A stretch of 64,000 nucleotides of DNA from Anaerolineae bacterium (GCA_013178165.1 JABLXG010000004.1:62001-126000); one strand, 5' to 3'; positions 44,164-53,050 are shown, numbered from the stretch's first letter. Numbers and translations: made by a program. Notes: generated from the letters alone by a model not told the origin.

Positions 44164-45849
44164 CTACCAGATTCCGGCCAGGGCACGGCAGGCCGGGCAA
44201 TCCCCGCCGGGCCGCACGATGGCATAGCCGCCCTGCGGGTCCTCGCCCCAGCGCCCGGTGAAGTCCACATTCCAGACGATGAACAGGCGGACCCTGCCGC
44301 TGTTACGCGCCATACGGGCGGCCTCCGCCAGCCACTGGGCTTGCTGGGCAACGGTTACATTGGCGGCCCATGAAAAGCCACCGGGTACCGGGCCGTAGCC
44401 TTCCCCGGAGAGATAGCCGATCTCGGTGAAGCACAGCGGTCGCTGCCCGCCGAAGGCACCCCAGTAGAGATCGACCATGCTGCGGTAGTACCAGCTATAG
44501 TGCCCGCCGCCTGGATGACCGCTGGTCTGGCCCGGCGCGGTGGCGCCAGCGTTGTAATGCACACCCACGCAGTCCATGTAGCGGGCTGCGCCAGCGGCGG
44601 CCATGCCGCGGATGTAACGATCGTCATTCCAGACGCGGTCGCTGCCAAACCAGCCCTCTGCGCCGGTGGGAGCCGGGGCGCCGCTGATGACCAGCGTAGA
44701 GCCGTTGTTGGACTTGATGGCGTTGTAGGCGGCGGCCAGCATCTGCGTGTACCAGTTCGGGTCAATACGGCCAGTCGGCCACTCCCGATCGATGTTCTGC
44801 TCGTTCCAGACCTCGATGGCATCCGCGCCCAGCCGGGCCAGGCCGCCCAGGTAACCGGCAAAATTGTTGAGGTAGTTCGGATCGCTGGCCAGCTCGTTAG
44901 CGTGGCCCTTGACGCTGAGCAGGATGCGGAAGCCGCGGTTATGCGCGTCAGCGATCAGCCCGGCCTGGCCGCCCGGATCGGCCCCATTGTTGTAGGTGAC
45001 CTGGCGCTTGACCCAGGTCATCCCGGCGGCTTGCATCCAGCCCTGCTGGCTGAAATCGGCCACCTGGCCGCCCAGCATAAAGCTGCCGGAAGGCGCCGGG
45101 TTGGCGACCGGGGGCGGCGGCGCAGCGGCAGGCGCGCCGGAGGCGGCAGGCTGCGCCTGGGCTGCCGGGATCGCTGCCTGCGCCGCTACAGCGCTGACGC
45201 CGCTTGGCGCAGAGGCGTCCAGCACGGGCAGGCTCCCCAGCGCGGCAGGGGTGACATCAGTATAGCGAGCTACTACCCAGCCGGTGATCCCGGTACTGGT
45301 GGTGCCGTAAGCCCACAGGCCGCTGGCGTCACGGCCCTTGAGGCCGATCTGTACGCCCAGCGCCAGCGTCCCCAGACGACGATGCTGGGTGCCGGGGCCG
45401 CTACGGATGTTGACCCGGGTGACGACCGTGGCCGTTGCGCCGTAGCTGCCTGGATCGAACGCGGCACCCAGCGATGCATTTCCAGGAGCGCTGGCTGGCG
45501 CGGAGACGGCGACAGTCTCCCCGCTGATGGGTAGGCTGTTGATGTTCAAATCCAGGCGCAGAGCCAGCCAGCTGGCCTTGACCCAGCCGGTGACATTCGC
45601 TGATGTAGCGGCCAGCAGCCAGACGCCGTCTTCGGTGCGGCCTCGCAGGGTCAGCAGCGTGCCATTGGTCAGCCGCTGGACGATCGGGGCGCTTTCGTCA
45701 GGCGCAGCACGCATGTTCAGGTAGGTCGTGACCACCTGTGCGTCGGCGACAGGCCCCTGCGCCTCAACGGGTGGCAGGAGCGTGACCAGCAGCGTCACTA
45801 CCAGGGCCAGCGCGCCCAGGCGCGGCAGGAGGAATTGCAGACTCTTCAT
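44164..45849 (-). CDS. Secreted SH3b-repeat clan GH-A glycosidase-like protein (paralogue 1 of 4)
   Basis: The ATG at 45849 opens a signal peptide ending near 'VEAQG' (residue 31). The 561-residue protein has two bacterial SH3-like (SH3b) modules, about 36-100 and 138-200 ('LNMRAAPDESAPIVQRL', 'VNIRSGPGTQHRRLG'), an Ala/Pro linker, and a GH-A barrel from about 257. Glu350 in 'IEVWNEQNIDREW' and Glu476 in 'CFTEIGYLSGEG' are the likely acid/base and nucleophile. It ends 'GGDCPACRAL', like paralogue 2. SH3b modules often bind cell-wall peptides, so it may act on or sit in its own envelope. Confidence 0.87.
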   Translation of the reverse strand: MKSLQFLLPRLGALALVVTLLVTLLPPVEAQGPVADAQVVTTYLNMRAAPDESAPIVQRLTNGTLLTLRGRTEDGVWLLAATSANVTGWVKASWLALRLDLNINSLPISGETVAVSAPASAPGNASLGAAFDPGSYGATATVVTRVNIRSGPGTQHRRLGTLALGVQIGLKGRDASGLWAYGTTSTGITGWVVARYTDVTPAALGSLPVLDASAPSGVSAVAAQAAIPAAQAQPAASGAPAAAPPPPVANPAPSGSFMLGGQVADFSQQGWMQAAGMTWVKRQVTYNNGADPGGQAGLIADAHNRGFRILLSVKGHANELASDPNYLNNFAGYLGGLARLGADAIEVWNEQNIDREWPTGRIDPNWYTQMLAAAYNAIKSNNGSTLVISGAPAPTGAEGWFGSDRVWNDDRYIRGMAAAGAARYMDCVGVHYNAGATAPGQTSGHPGGGHYSWYYRSMVDLYWGAFGGQRPLCFTEIGYLSGEGYGPVPGGFSWAANVTVAQQAQWLAEAARMARNSGRVRLFIVWNVDFTGRWGEDPQGGYAIVRPGGDCPACRALAGIW

Positions 45850-46061
45850 GCTTCTCTGCTCCAGTCGTGGCTTTGGGATTGCGGACGGGAGGTGATGATC
45901 ATGACCGGCAATATAACAATTTGGTAGAAACACGGATACACTCAGCGGGCCGGACTGTACCCCCTGAGGCTGGTTGTAGTTTAGCATCTGTAGAGGGGAT
46001 TGCAACCGCCCCTGCCTGACGCTCAACCGCCGTTGACCTGATAGGCAGATGACGGCGGGTC

Positions 46062-46090
46062 TTCACAGCGGGCGGGCGGCGTGCTATGCT
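46062..46090 (+). promoter_or_regulatory. Candidate promoter for the methyltransferase gene
   Basis: TTCACA (46062-46067) and TATGCT (46085-46090) with a 17-base spacer, about 40 bases before the GTG start. Confidence 0.45.
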
Positions 46091-46127
46091 GACGGGGCAC
46101 GATGAGCCAGGTGGAGGAGTGTGGCGC

Positions 46128-46913
46128 GTGAGCGCGAACGAATCACGGGACTTTTATGAACTGGTGGCGCGGTACTACGATGCCGAAAATGCGCACTGGA
46201 CTGACGATCTGCCATTCTACGCGGAACTGGCCGCCCAGACCGGCGGGCCAATCCTGGATGTGGGCAGCGGGACCGGGCGGGTGCTCTTTTACCTGGCCCG
46301 GCAGGGTTACCGGGTCTGGGGTTTCGAAACGTCGCCGCAGATGCTGGCCCGCGCCCGTCGCCATCTGGAAGAACTGCCGGCACTGCAAAAGCGCGTGACC
46401 ATGTTGGAGGGCGATATGCTGGGCGCCCAGCTGGAGGAGCGCTTTGCCCTGATCACGATCTCCTACCATACCTTCATGCACCTGCGCACTCAGGAGGAAC
46501 AGATCGCGGCGCTGAAGCGCTGCAATGAGTGGCTCAGACCGGGCGGGCAGGTGGTCATCGATCTGCCGGATGTGGGCAGCCTCTTTGCCACGCCGGATGA
46601 TGGATCGGTTGTCCTGGAGCGCACATTTGTTGACCCGGAGAGCGGGCGGCTGGTTATGCAGCAGTCGGTCAGCGAACTGGATCGCGCCGCCCAGTTGATG
46701 CACATCACCTGGATTTACGACGAATTGGACGCCGATGGTGTGGTGAGGCGGTTGGTTGCGCCCCTGACATTGCATTACTATTTCCCGGCGGAAATGCACC
46801 TGTTGCTGAGTCTGGCCGGGTTGCGCGAGGTTGCCTTCTATGGCGACTACGACTTCGGGCCGTTTGTGGATGGCTGCCCGCGCATGATCGTTGTGGCGGA
46901 GAAAGGCACCTGA
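46128..46913 (+). CDS. Class I SAM-dependent methyltransferase
   Basis: The 261-residue protein has motif I 'ILDVGSGTGRVLFYLARQGY' and later 'EEQIAALKRCNEWLRPGG'. The fold is typical of small-molecule methyltransferases. GTG at 46128 is preferred because GGAGGAG is eight bases upstream; the ATG at 46086 reads through this RBS and promoter. The acceptor is unknown. The gene is followed, three bases on, by a lipoprotein gene. Confidence 0.88.
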   Translation: MSANESRDFYELVARYYDAENAHWTDDLPFYAELAAQTGGPILDVGSGTGRVLFYLARQGYRVWGFETSPQMLARARRHLEELPALQKRVTMLEGDMLGAQLEERFALITISYHTFMHLRTQEEQIAALKRCNEWLRPGGQVVIDLPDVGSLFATPDDGSVVLERTFVDPESGRLVMQQSVSELDRAAQLMHITWIYDELDADGVVRRLVAPLTLHYYFPAEMHLLLSLAGLREVAFYGDYDFGPFVDGCPRMIVVAEKGT

Positions 46914-46916
46914 TCG

Positions 46917-47789
46917 ATGAGCAAGCGACTGTGGCTGGGGCTGGCAGTCGTGGCGATTCTGCTGGCGGGCTGTGAGGAAGTCAGGCCGACGCCGTTACCA
47001 ACCCGCACACGGATGCCGGAGATCGCCCCCAGCCCGACGGTCAACCCCGTGCTGCCCAGCGTCGATCCCTTCACCCAGCCGGGCCAGAACATCCCGGAAG
47101 CCGCCGCCGCGCCCAGCGGTATGGATATCGAAGGTGTGGTCCCGCTGCCGGGCGAATTCAGCTACGAAGTAGTTGCCAGCCAGGACAGGCTGCGGTTGCA
47201 GGCTATGCTTTACCCTGCCGATGTACAGCCGGCTCCGGCAGTACTCCTGCTGCCGATGCTCAATGGCCGCAAGGAGGACTGGCGGCCGCTGGTGCCGGTA
47301 TTACAGCAGGCCGGCTATACCGTGCTGACGGTAGACCTGCGCGGGCAAGGGGCCACCGGTGGCACGCCCAACTGGACCCAGGCCCGCCAGGACGTGTTGG
47401 ACATGCTGGCTGACTTGCAGGCGATGGATGGCGTGGACGGCGAACGCATCGCCGTGATTGGGGCGGGGATCGGGGCTAACCTGGCCCTGACGGGCTGCGC
47501 GGTCAGCAACTTCTGTGATGCGGTGGCGGTGCTCAGCCCTGGTCTGGACGATCAGGGGGTGTTGACAGAGGGTGCTGTGACCCAGCTGGGTAACCGTCCG
47601 CTGCTGTTAGTTGCGGCGGTTGATGATACGGTCGCCGCTGCGGCGGCGCAGCGGTTGGACGGGTTGGCAGGTGGGCCGCATGATCTGTTGCTGCTCGAAG
47701 GCAGTGCGCGGGGGACAGCCCTGCTGCAGGCGCGGCCCGACCTGCCGGGCACGTTGCTGGCCTGGTTGAATGCTAATTTGCAGCGGTAA
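46917..47789 (+). CDS. Lipoprotein with degenerate alpha/beta-hydrolase fold
   Basis: The 290-residue protein has a lipobox LLAGC (lipidated Cys19), a Pro/Thr linker and an alpha/beta-hydrolase domain like dienelactone hydrolases ('LTVDLRGQGATGGTPNW'). The nucleophile elbow is 'VIGAGIGANLAL', with Gly in place of Ser, and the His position reads 'EGSARGTALL', with Arg in place of His. Only the Asp ('AAVDDTVA') survives. It is probably not an active hydrolase, more likely a binding protein. It follows the methyltransferase gene by three bases. Confidence 0.85.
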   Translation: MSKRLWLGLAVVAILLAGCEEVRPTPLPTRTRMPEIAPSPTVNPVLPSVDPFTQPGQNIPEAAAAPSGMDIEGVVPLPGEFSYEVVASQDRLRLQAMLYPADVQPAPAVLLLPMLNGRKEDWRPLVPVLQQAGYTVLTVDLRGQGATGGTPNWTQARQDVLDMLADLQAMDGVDGERIAVIGAGIGANLALTGCAVSNFCDAVAVLSPGLDDQGVLTEGAVTQLGNRPLLLVAAVDDTVAAAAAQRLDGLAGGPHDLLLLEGSARGTALLQARPDLPGTLLAWLNANLQR

Positions 47790-47807
47790 AGCGGCTGAAA
47801 TTTCGCC

Positions 47808-47835
47808 TTGACACTGGCTCCCGGCAGCGTATAAT
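47808..47835 (+). promoter_or_regulatory. Consensus promoter of tRNA-Lys
   Basis: Perfect TTGACA (47808-47813) and perfect TATAAT (47830-47835) with a 16-base spacer. The tRNA begins 14 bases after the -10, so the 5' leader is only a few bases. Confidence 0.85.
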
Positions 47836-47849
47836 GTCGATTACCATCT

Positions 47850-47922
47850 GGCCCCGTAGCTCAATTGGCAGAGCAGTTGACTCTTAATCAATTGGTTGGA
47901 GGTTCGAGTCCTCCCGGGGTCA
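47850..47922 (+). tRNA. tRNA-Lys, anticodon CTT
   Basis: A 73-base cloverleaf: acceptor GGCCCCG with CGGGGTC (one G-U pair), D-stem GCTC/GAGC, anticodon stem GTTGA/TCAAT with loop CTCTTAA (anticodon CTT), T-stem GGAGG/CCTCC with loop TTCGAGT, and discriminator A. CCA is not encoded. It reads AAG codons. It has its own promoter and terminator. Confidence 0.95.
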
Positions 47923-47931
47923 CAGCCAGTG

Positions 47932-47960
47932 AAAGCGCCCACAAGAAATGGCGCTTTTTT
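47932..47960 (+). terminator. tRNA-Lys terminator
   Basis: AAAGCGCC (47932-47939) pairs with GGCGCTTT (47950-47957), loop of ten, with three more Ts following. It begins ten bases after the tRNA end. Confidence 0.85.
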
Positions 47961-48123
47961 GTTGGGCGGCTCCTTCCACCTGGCGGTGGGGACGGGCTTC
48001 CCGGAGCTGGGCGGCAAGAACCAGTCTGCCATCCACTGGGACATGATCTGTGACATGCGCGCTGGTGGCGAGATCAACGTCGATGGTGAGCTGTTCTACC
48101 GGGATGGTGAATTTGTGGTATAG
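47961..48123 (+). pseudogene. 3' remnant of an M29 aminopeptidase gene
   Basis: The frame ending at 48123 encodes about 53 residues that match the C-terminus of M29 (aminopeptidase T/S/II-type) metallopeptidases. It contains 'FPELGGKNQSAIHWDMICDM' and then 'GGEINVDGELFYRDGEF', including the HWD metal-ligand segment. The other roughly 350 residues are missing: immediately upstream is the tRNA-Lys terminator. An eight-T terminator follows at 48201-48226. This is a deletion or recombination scar, not a functional gene. Confidence 0.7.
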
Positions 48124-48200
48124 GCTGGTTGGAGTCCTTGCGCTGCGTGGAGCAGCACGCAGGGTCGGGAGGGAAAAAGTCATCCAGAGTGGCAGGAAAG

Positions 48201-48226
48201 CGGCGGCTGACCCCGCCGTTTTTTTT
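48201..48226 (+). terminator. Intrinsic terminator with eight Ts
   Basis: CGGCGG (48201-48206) pairs with CCGCCG (48213-48218), followed by TTTTTTTT. It follows the M29 remnant and presumably ended the intact gene. Confidence 0.85.
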
Positions 48227-48381
48227 GAACACCAACCTGTATGCGCTGCATTTTTCCAGGACTCTGATGCACCTCTTACTTGTTTTCGACGTACTTCTTA
48301 TACTGCCTGCCTATAGTGGGAACGGTAAACATTCCAACCTGAATGAAATTCCTCCATCAGGGGGATTATTGGGAGTATCTT

Positions 48382-50988
48382 ATGGATCTGAACCGTTTCA
48401 CCACCAAAGCACAACAGGCGGTGTTAGCGGCGCAACGGCAGGCGGAAGGCGCCGGTCATCCGGAAATCCAGCCGGCTCACCTGCTGTATGCCCTGCTGAC
48501 TCAGCCGCAGGGTGTCGCCCCGGAGGTTATCGCCAAGATTGGCAGCCGCCCGGAGGCGATCCTGGCCGAGGTGAAGACCCTACTTGATGGGTTTCCGCGT
48601 CTTGGTCACCGCGATCAGCAGATCGGCCTGAGCCGTGCCGCCTATAACGTCCTGACCCAGGCTGAGCAGGAAGCTCGCCGGATGAAGGACGAGTATGTCA
48701 GCACCGAGCATATCCTGTTGGCGCTGACCAAAGACGATTCCATGGGTGCTCTGCTGGGGCGTCATGGTATCGACGAGCATAACGTCCTGACCGCCCTGAC
48801 CGCGATCCGTGGCGGGCAGCGGATCACCAGCCAGGACCCCGAATCCACGTTCCAGAGCCTGGAGAAGTACGGGCGTGACCTGACCGCCCTGGCCCGCCAG
48901 GGCAAGCTTGATCCCGTTATCGGGCGCGATCAGGAAATTCGGCGGGCGATCCAGGTGCTCAGCCGCCGTACCAAGAACAACCCGGTGCTGATCGGCGAGG
49001 CTGGTGTTGGCAAAACCGCCATTGTGGAAGGTCTCAGCCAGCGCATTGTCAATGGCGACGTGCCGGAGGGCCTGAAAAACAAGCGGATTGTGGCCCTGGA
49101 TATGGGCAGCCTGGTAGCCGGCGCCAAGTTCCGTGGCGAGTTCGAAGAGCGGTTGAAGGCAGTGCTCAAGGAAGTCGCCGATGCGCAGGGCGAGATCATC
49201 CTCTTCCTGGATGAGCTGCACACGATCGTCGGCGCAGGTGCGGCGGAGGGCGCCATGGACGCCAGCAACATGCTCAAGCCGATGCTGGCGCGTGGCGAAT
49301 TGCATTGCATCGGCGCGACCACACTGGATGAATACCGCAAGCACATCGAGAAGGATGCCGCGCTGGAGCGGCGCTTCCAGCCGATCTACGTCGATGAACC
49401 CAGCGTTGAGGACACGATCAGCATCCTGCGCGGCCTCAAGGAGCGCTACGAAGTGCATCACGGCGTGCGCATCCAGGACAGCGCAGTGATTGCTGCGGCG
49501 ACCCTCAGCCACCGGTACATCACTGACCGCCACCTGCCCGACAAGGCCATTGACCTGATCGATGAGGCTGCTTCCCGCCTGCGCACGGAAATTGACTCTA
49601 AGCCGCAGGAACTGGATGAGGTTGACCGGGCGATCATGCAGCTGGAAATCGAGCGCGAGGCGCTCAAGAAGGAGCGCGACAAAGCTTCCCGCGAGCGGCT
49701 GCAAAAGCTGGAGGCGGAGCTGGCCGATCTGCGTGAGCGTTCCAACCAGCTCAAGATTCGCTGGCAGGCGGAAAAAGAGGTCATTCAGGCCATCCGCGCT
49801 GTCAAAGCGGAGCTGGATCAGGCTCGTGTGGAACTGGAAAAAGCCCAGCGTCGCTTTGACCTGGAGGCGGCATCGCGCATCCAGTACGGGGTCATCCCGG
49901 ACCTGGAGAAGCGCCTGCAGCAGGAGGAGGCCCGCCTGCGCCAGTTACAGGAGAACGGCGCGATTCTCAAGGAAGAGGTTGACGCCGATGAGATCGCCAC
50001 GGTGGTTTCCCACTGGACGGGCATCCCGGTCAGCCGTCTGCTGGAAGGCGAGATCGCCAAGCTGCTGCGCATGGAATCGCGCCTGCATGAGCGCGTGATC
50101 GGCCAGGACGAAGCGATCGCGGCGGTTAGCAGCGCCGTGCGGCGCAGCCGGGCCGGTCTACAGGACCCGCGGCGTCCGATGGGCAGCTTCCTGTTCTTGG
50201 GGCCGACAGGGGTTGGCAAGACGGAACTGGCGCGTGCCCTGGCTGAATTCCTGTTTGATTCGGAAGACGCGATGGTGCGCATCGACATGAGCGAATACGG
50301 TGAGCGGCACAGTGTCGCTCGTCTGATTGGCGCACCGCCGGGTTATGTTGGCTATGATGAAGGTGGCCAGTTGACCGAGGCCGTTCGCCGCCGTCCGTAC
50401 GCTGTCATCCTGTTCGACGAGATCGAAAAGGCGCATCCGGAGGTCTTCAACGTCTTCCTGCAGGTGCTGGATGATGGGCGGTTGACCGACGGTCAGGGCC
50501 GCACGGTGGACTTCACCAACACTGTGATCATCATGACCAGCAACATCGGCAGCCAGTACCTCAAGGCCGCTGGCAGCGCCGACGATCCCGCTGTCCGAGA
50601 GCAGGTGCTCAGGGAACTGGATCGGCACTTCCGACCCGAATTCCTCAACCGGCTGGATGAGATCATCCTGTTCCACAATCTGCGCAAGGAACACCTGTTG
50701 CGTATTGTGGACATCCAGATTGGGCGGCTGGGGCGCCTGCTGGCTGAGCGTGGTCTGACGATCAGCCTTAGCGATGCAGCCCGGGCCTTCCTGGCCGAGC
50801 GGGGGTACGATCCGGTCTTTGGCGCGCGCCCGCTCAAGCGTGCCATCCAGCGCGAGTTACAGGATCCACTGGCCGAGCAAATTCTGGCAGGCACGCTGCG
50901 CGAAGGCGATCACATCTGGGTGGATGTCGATCCGTCGGGCGAACGCCTGAGCTTCCAGGCTGTTGTCCCGGAAGCTGCGGCTGCCTGA
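48382..50988 (+). CDS. clpB: ATP-dependent disaggregase ClpB
   Basis: ATG 48382 follows GGGAG by six bases and starts '[15 protein letters not shown]'; the ATG at 48343 is upstream of the RBS. The 868-residue protein has the Clp N-domain, NBD1 with Walker A '[14 protein letters not shown]', a long coiled-coil middle domain (about 400-525), and NBD2 with '[14 protein letters not shown]' and '[20 protein letters not shown]'. ClpB works with DnaK to dissolve protein aggregates. No CIRCE or other heat-shock operator is evident in the 250 bases upstream. Confidence 0.97.
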   Translation: MDLNRFTTKAQQAVLAAQRQAEGAGHPEIQPAHLLYALLTQPQGVAPEVIAKIGSRPEAILAEVKTLLDGFPRLGHRDQQIGLSRAAYNVLTQAEQEARRMKDEYVSTEHILLALTKDDSMGALLGRHGIDEHNVLTALTAIRGGQRITSQDPESTFQSLEKYGRDLTALARQGKLDPVIGRDQEIRRAIQVLSRRTKNNPVLIGEAGVGKTAIVEGLSQRIVNGDVPEGLKNKRIVALDMGSLVAGAKFRGEFEERLKAVLKEVADAQGEIILFLDELHTIVGAGAAEGAMDASNMLKPMLARGELHCIGATTLDEYRKHIEKDAALERRFQPIYVDEPSVEDTISILRGLKERYEVHHGVRIQDSAVIAAATLSHRYITDRHLPDKAIDLIDEAASRLRTEIDSKPQELDEVDRAIMQLEIEREALKKERDKASRERLQKLEAELADLRERSNQLKIRWQAEKEVIQAIRAVKAELDQARVELEKAQRRFDLEAASRIQYGVIPDLEKRLQQEEARLRQLQENGAILKEEVDADEIATVVSHWTGIPVSRLLEGEIAKLLRMESRLHERVIGQDEAIAAVSSAVRRSRAGLQDPRRPMGSFLFLGPTGVGKTELARALAEFLFDSEDAMVRIDMSEYGERHSVARLIGAPPGYVGYDEGGQLTEAVRRRPYAVILFDEIEKAHPEVFNVFLQVLDDGRLTDGQGRTVDFTNTVIIMTSNIGSQYLKAAGSADDPAVREQVLRELDRHFRPEFLNRLDEIILFHNLRKEHLLRIVDIQIGRLGRLLAERGLTISLSDAARAFLAERGYDPVFGARPLKRAIQRELQDPLAEQILAGTLREGDHIWVDVDPSGERLSFQAVVPEAAAA

Positions 50989-51018
50989 CACGGAGCCGCA
51001 CCCCGACAGGAAAGGCTA

Positions 51019-51048
51019 TTGACACCTGGTATAGCCGTCCCGTACAAT
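51019..51048 (+). promoter_or_regulatory. Strong promoter ahead of the ABC-F leader
   Basis: TTGACA (51019-51024) and TACAAT (51043-51048), spacer 18. Transcription from here would give a leader of about 290 bases before the ABC-F ATG at 51345. Confidence 0.75.
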
Positions 51049-51081
51049 CGAGGGCAGTAACGGTGCAGCAGGAGGTTGTAG

Positions 51082-51105
51082 ATGATCCGCGTAACGGCCC
51101 GTTAA
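51082..51105 (+). CDS. Seven-codon leader peptide ORF upstream of the ABC-F gene
   Basis: ATG ATC CGC GTA ACG GCC CGT TAA encodes MIRVTAR. A perfect AGGAGG (51070-51075) lies six bases before the ATG, so it should be efficiently translated. It sits about 30 bases after the presumed transcription start and about 100 bases before an intrinsic terminator. It looks like a leader peptide for ribosome-mediated attenuation, as described for several antibiotic-resistance ABC-F genes. The coding bases CGTAACG (51090-51096) can pair with CGTTACG (51134-51140). Confidence 0.6.
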   Translation: MIRVTAR

Positions 51106-51151
51106 AAGGACGCACCGCGCCTTTGTGACGTGACGTTACGGCACACCTTGC

Positions 51152-51166
51152 GCCCGGCTTCCGGGC
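51152..51166 (+). promoter_or_regulatory. Leader hairpin
   Basis: GCCCGG (51152-51157) pairs with CCGGGC (51161-51166) around a three-base loop, in the ABC-F leader. Its partner role in antitermination, if any, is unknown. Confidence 0.5.
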
Positions 51167-51205
51167 CGGGGACTGCAACCGCAATTGACTCACATCGCCT
51201 CACAC

Positions 51206-51238
51206 AGCCGCGGGCGTCTTGCCTGCGGCTTGTTGTTA
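51206..51238 (+). terminator. Intrinsic terminator inside the ABC-F leader (attenuator)
   Basis: AGCCGCGGGC (51206-51215) pairs with 51221-51230 (one G-U) around a five-base loop, followed by TTGTTGTT. It stands between the promoter plus leader ORF and the ABC-F coding region, so it can control read-through. A second, smaller hairpin followed by Ts lies at 51305-51322. Confidence 0.7.
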
Positions 51239-51344
51239 TCTGTGCGGCGGCCCAGCCCACGTAGGCTTGTGGCTGCCCCGGGTTGGAAGACAGCTCTCGG
51301 CTGCAGGCGGCGCCCGCTTTTTGAAGGGAAAGGAAGCCGCCATC

Positions 51345-53000
51345 ATGTTAGCAGTCAATCAACTTACCAAACGTTACGGCTCGGAGCTGATCTTCCGCAA
51401 CGTCAGCTTTCTGGTCAATTATGGCGAGCGGGTCGGCCTGATCGGCCCCAATGGCTGCGGTAAGTCCACCCTCCTGCGCATCATCGCCGGGGAGGAGGCT
51501 CCCTCCGCCGGGAGCGTGAGTTTCACGCCGCCAGACCTGCGCGTCGGCTACCTGCCGCAAGGGCTGGAGCCACCGCCTGGCGCGACGGTGGGCGATGTGC
51601 TCTACCCGCAGGCCAGGGCGCTGGCCGCGCTGGAAGCCGATCTGGAGCGCCTGAGCACACAGCTCGCTGACCGGCCCGATGATCCATCAGTAGTGGCTAC
51701 CTATGCCGCCGTCCTTGGCCGGATCGAGCGCCTGAGTCGTCTGATCCAGCCGGAGACCAGCGGCCCGATCCTGGCCGGGCTGGGGCTGGATGGCCTGCCA
51801 CTGGATACCCCCGTGGCCATCCTCAGTGGGGGGCAGAAGACCCGGTTGGGACTGGCTCGCCTGCTGATCGCTGCGCCGCAACTGCTGTTGCTGGATGAGC
51901 CGACCAACCATCTGGATATCACCACCCTGGAGTGGCTGGAGGGTTGGCTGGCGAGCTTCCCCGGCGCGGCGCTGATCGTCAGCCATGACCGGACTTTCCT
52001 TGACCAGACCGTGACCCGTGTAGTGGCGATGGACCCGTTTGAAATGACGGCCCAGAGCTACGCCGGTGGCTACACGGCCTATATCGACGCTGTGGCCAGA
52101 GCGCGGGAGAAGCAGTGGGCGCAGTGGCGCGACCAGATTGTGGAGGTCGAGCGCTTGCGCCGCGATGTCGAGCGGACAATGGCTCGCGCTATCCGCAAGG
52201 AAAACGCCACGAAGAACGACCAGCAGCGGCGCTACGCCAAAAAGGTTGCCAAAAAAGCCAAGGCGAAGGAAAAGCGTTTGGAACGCTACCTGGAATCTGA
52301 GGAGCGCGTGGAAAAGCCGCGCCTGACCTGGCAGATGAAGCTGGACTTTGCCGCTATCGAGCCGGGCAGCCGTGACGCGCTGCGCCTGGTCGACCTGGCG
52401 GTAGGCTATGATCCTGCTGCTCCATTACTGGCCAACATCAACCAGACGATCCGCGCCGGGGAGCGTATCGTCCTGCTGGGGCCAAATGGCTGCGGCAAGA
52501 CCACCCTCCTGCGCACGATCATGGGCGAATTGCCGCCGCTGGCCGGGAGCGTTTACCTGGGGCCAAGCACGCGGGCCGGGTACCTTTCCCAGGAACAGGA
52601 TACGCTGGATGTTTATGAGAACGCCCTGGAGGCAGTCCTGGCCGTGGCTACCCAGAGCGAGACAGAGGCCCGCACCTTCCTGCATTACTTCCTCTTCAGC
52701 GGGGATGACGTATTTGTGCCGGTTCCCGAATTGAGCTATGGCGAGCGCGCCCGGCTGATGCTGGCCCTCCTGGTGGCGCAGGGCTGCAATCTGCTTATAC
52801 TGGATGAGCCGATCAATCACCTTGATGTGCCGTCGCGGGAGCGCTTCGAGCAGGCCATGAGCAGCTTTGACGGCACTGTGCTGGCCGTGGTCCATGACCG
52901 TTATTTCGTCGATCGCTTCGCTACGCGGGTGTGGATGGCGGAAAGCGGCACGGTGCACGCCTATCTGGATCGCGCGGAAGCGCGAGCCGCTCTCGGATGA
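51345..53000 (+). CDS. ABC-F ATPase (ribosome-associated type)
   Basis: The 551-residue protein has two ABC cassettes and no membrane domain. NBD1: 'GPNGCGKSTLL', 'LSGGQKTRLGLARLL', 'LLLDEPTNHLD'. NBD2: 'GPNGCGKTTLL', 'LSYGERARLMLALL', 'LILDEPINHLD'. The linker (about 250-350) is strongly basic and helical ('AKKVAKKAKAKEKRLERYLE'), as in the ribosome-E-site-binding ABC-F proteins. Members act in translation, and some protect the ribosome from antibiotics. The attenuation-like leader supports an inducible, protective role, but whether it is a resistance protein cannot be decided from sequence. The frame upstream to 51219 is not coding. Confidence 0.93.
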   Translation: MLAVNQLTKRYGSELIFRNVSFLVNYGERVGLIGPNGCGKSTLLRIIAGEEAPSAGSVSFTPPDLRVGYLPQGLEPPPGATVGDVLYPQARALAALEADLERLSTQLADRPDDPSVVATYAAVLGRIERLSRLIQPETSGPILAGLGLDGLPLDTPVAILSGGQKTRLGLARLLIAAPQLLLLDEPTNHLDITTLEWLEGWLASFPGAALIVSHDRTFLDQTVTRVVAMDPFEMTAQSYAGGYTAYIDAVARAREKQWAQWRDQIVEVERLRRDVERTMARAIRKENATKNDQQRRYAKKVAKKAKAKEKRLERYLESEERVEKPRLTWQMKLDFAAIEPGSRDALRLVDLAVGYDPAAPLLANINQTIRAGERIVLLGPNGCGKTTLLRTIMGELPPLAGSVYLGPSTRAGYLSQEQDTLDVYENALEAVLAVATQSETEARTFLHYFLFSGDDVFVPVPELSYGERARLMLALLVAQGCNLLILDEPINHLDVPSRERFEQAMSSFDGTVLAVVHDRYFVDRFATRVWMAESGTVHAYLDRAEARAALG

Positions 53001-53050
53001 TGGCTCCGGCGTGGGTGTGGTAACAAGCCGGGGAGAAGCTTCCCGGCGGG

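Noticed and set aside
47896-48123. 75-codon ORF starting within the tRNA
   Set aside because: The start lies in tRNA-Lys. Only the part after the terminator has protein similarity, so it was called a remnant, not a gene.
48124-48381. CIRCE or sigma-32-like heat-shock element before clpB
   Set aside because: No TTAGCACTC-N9-GAGTGCTAA or close match was seen. A weak TTACTT/TATACT pair near 48274-48302 is not enough.
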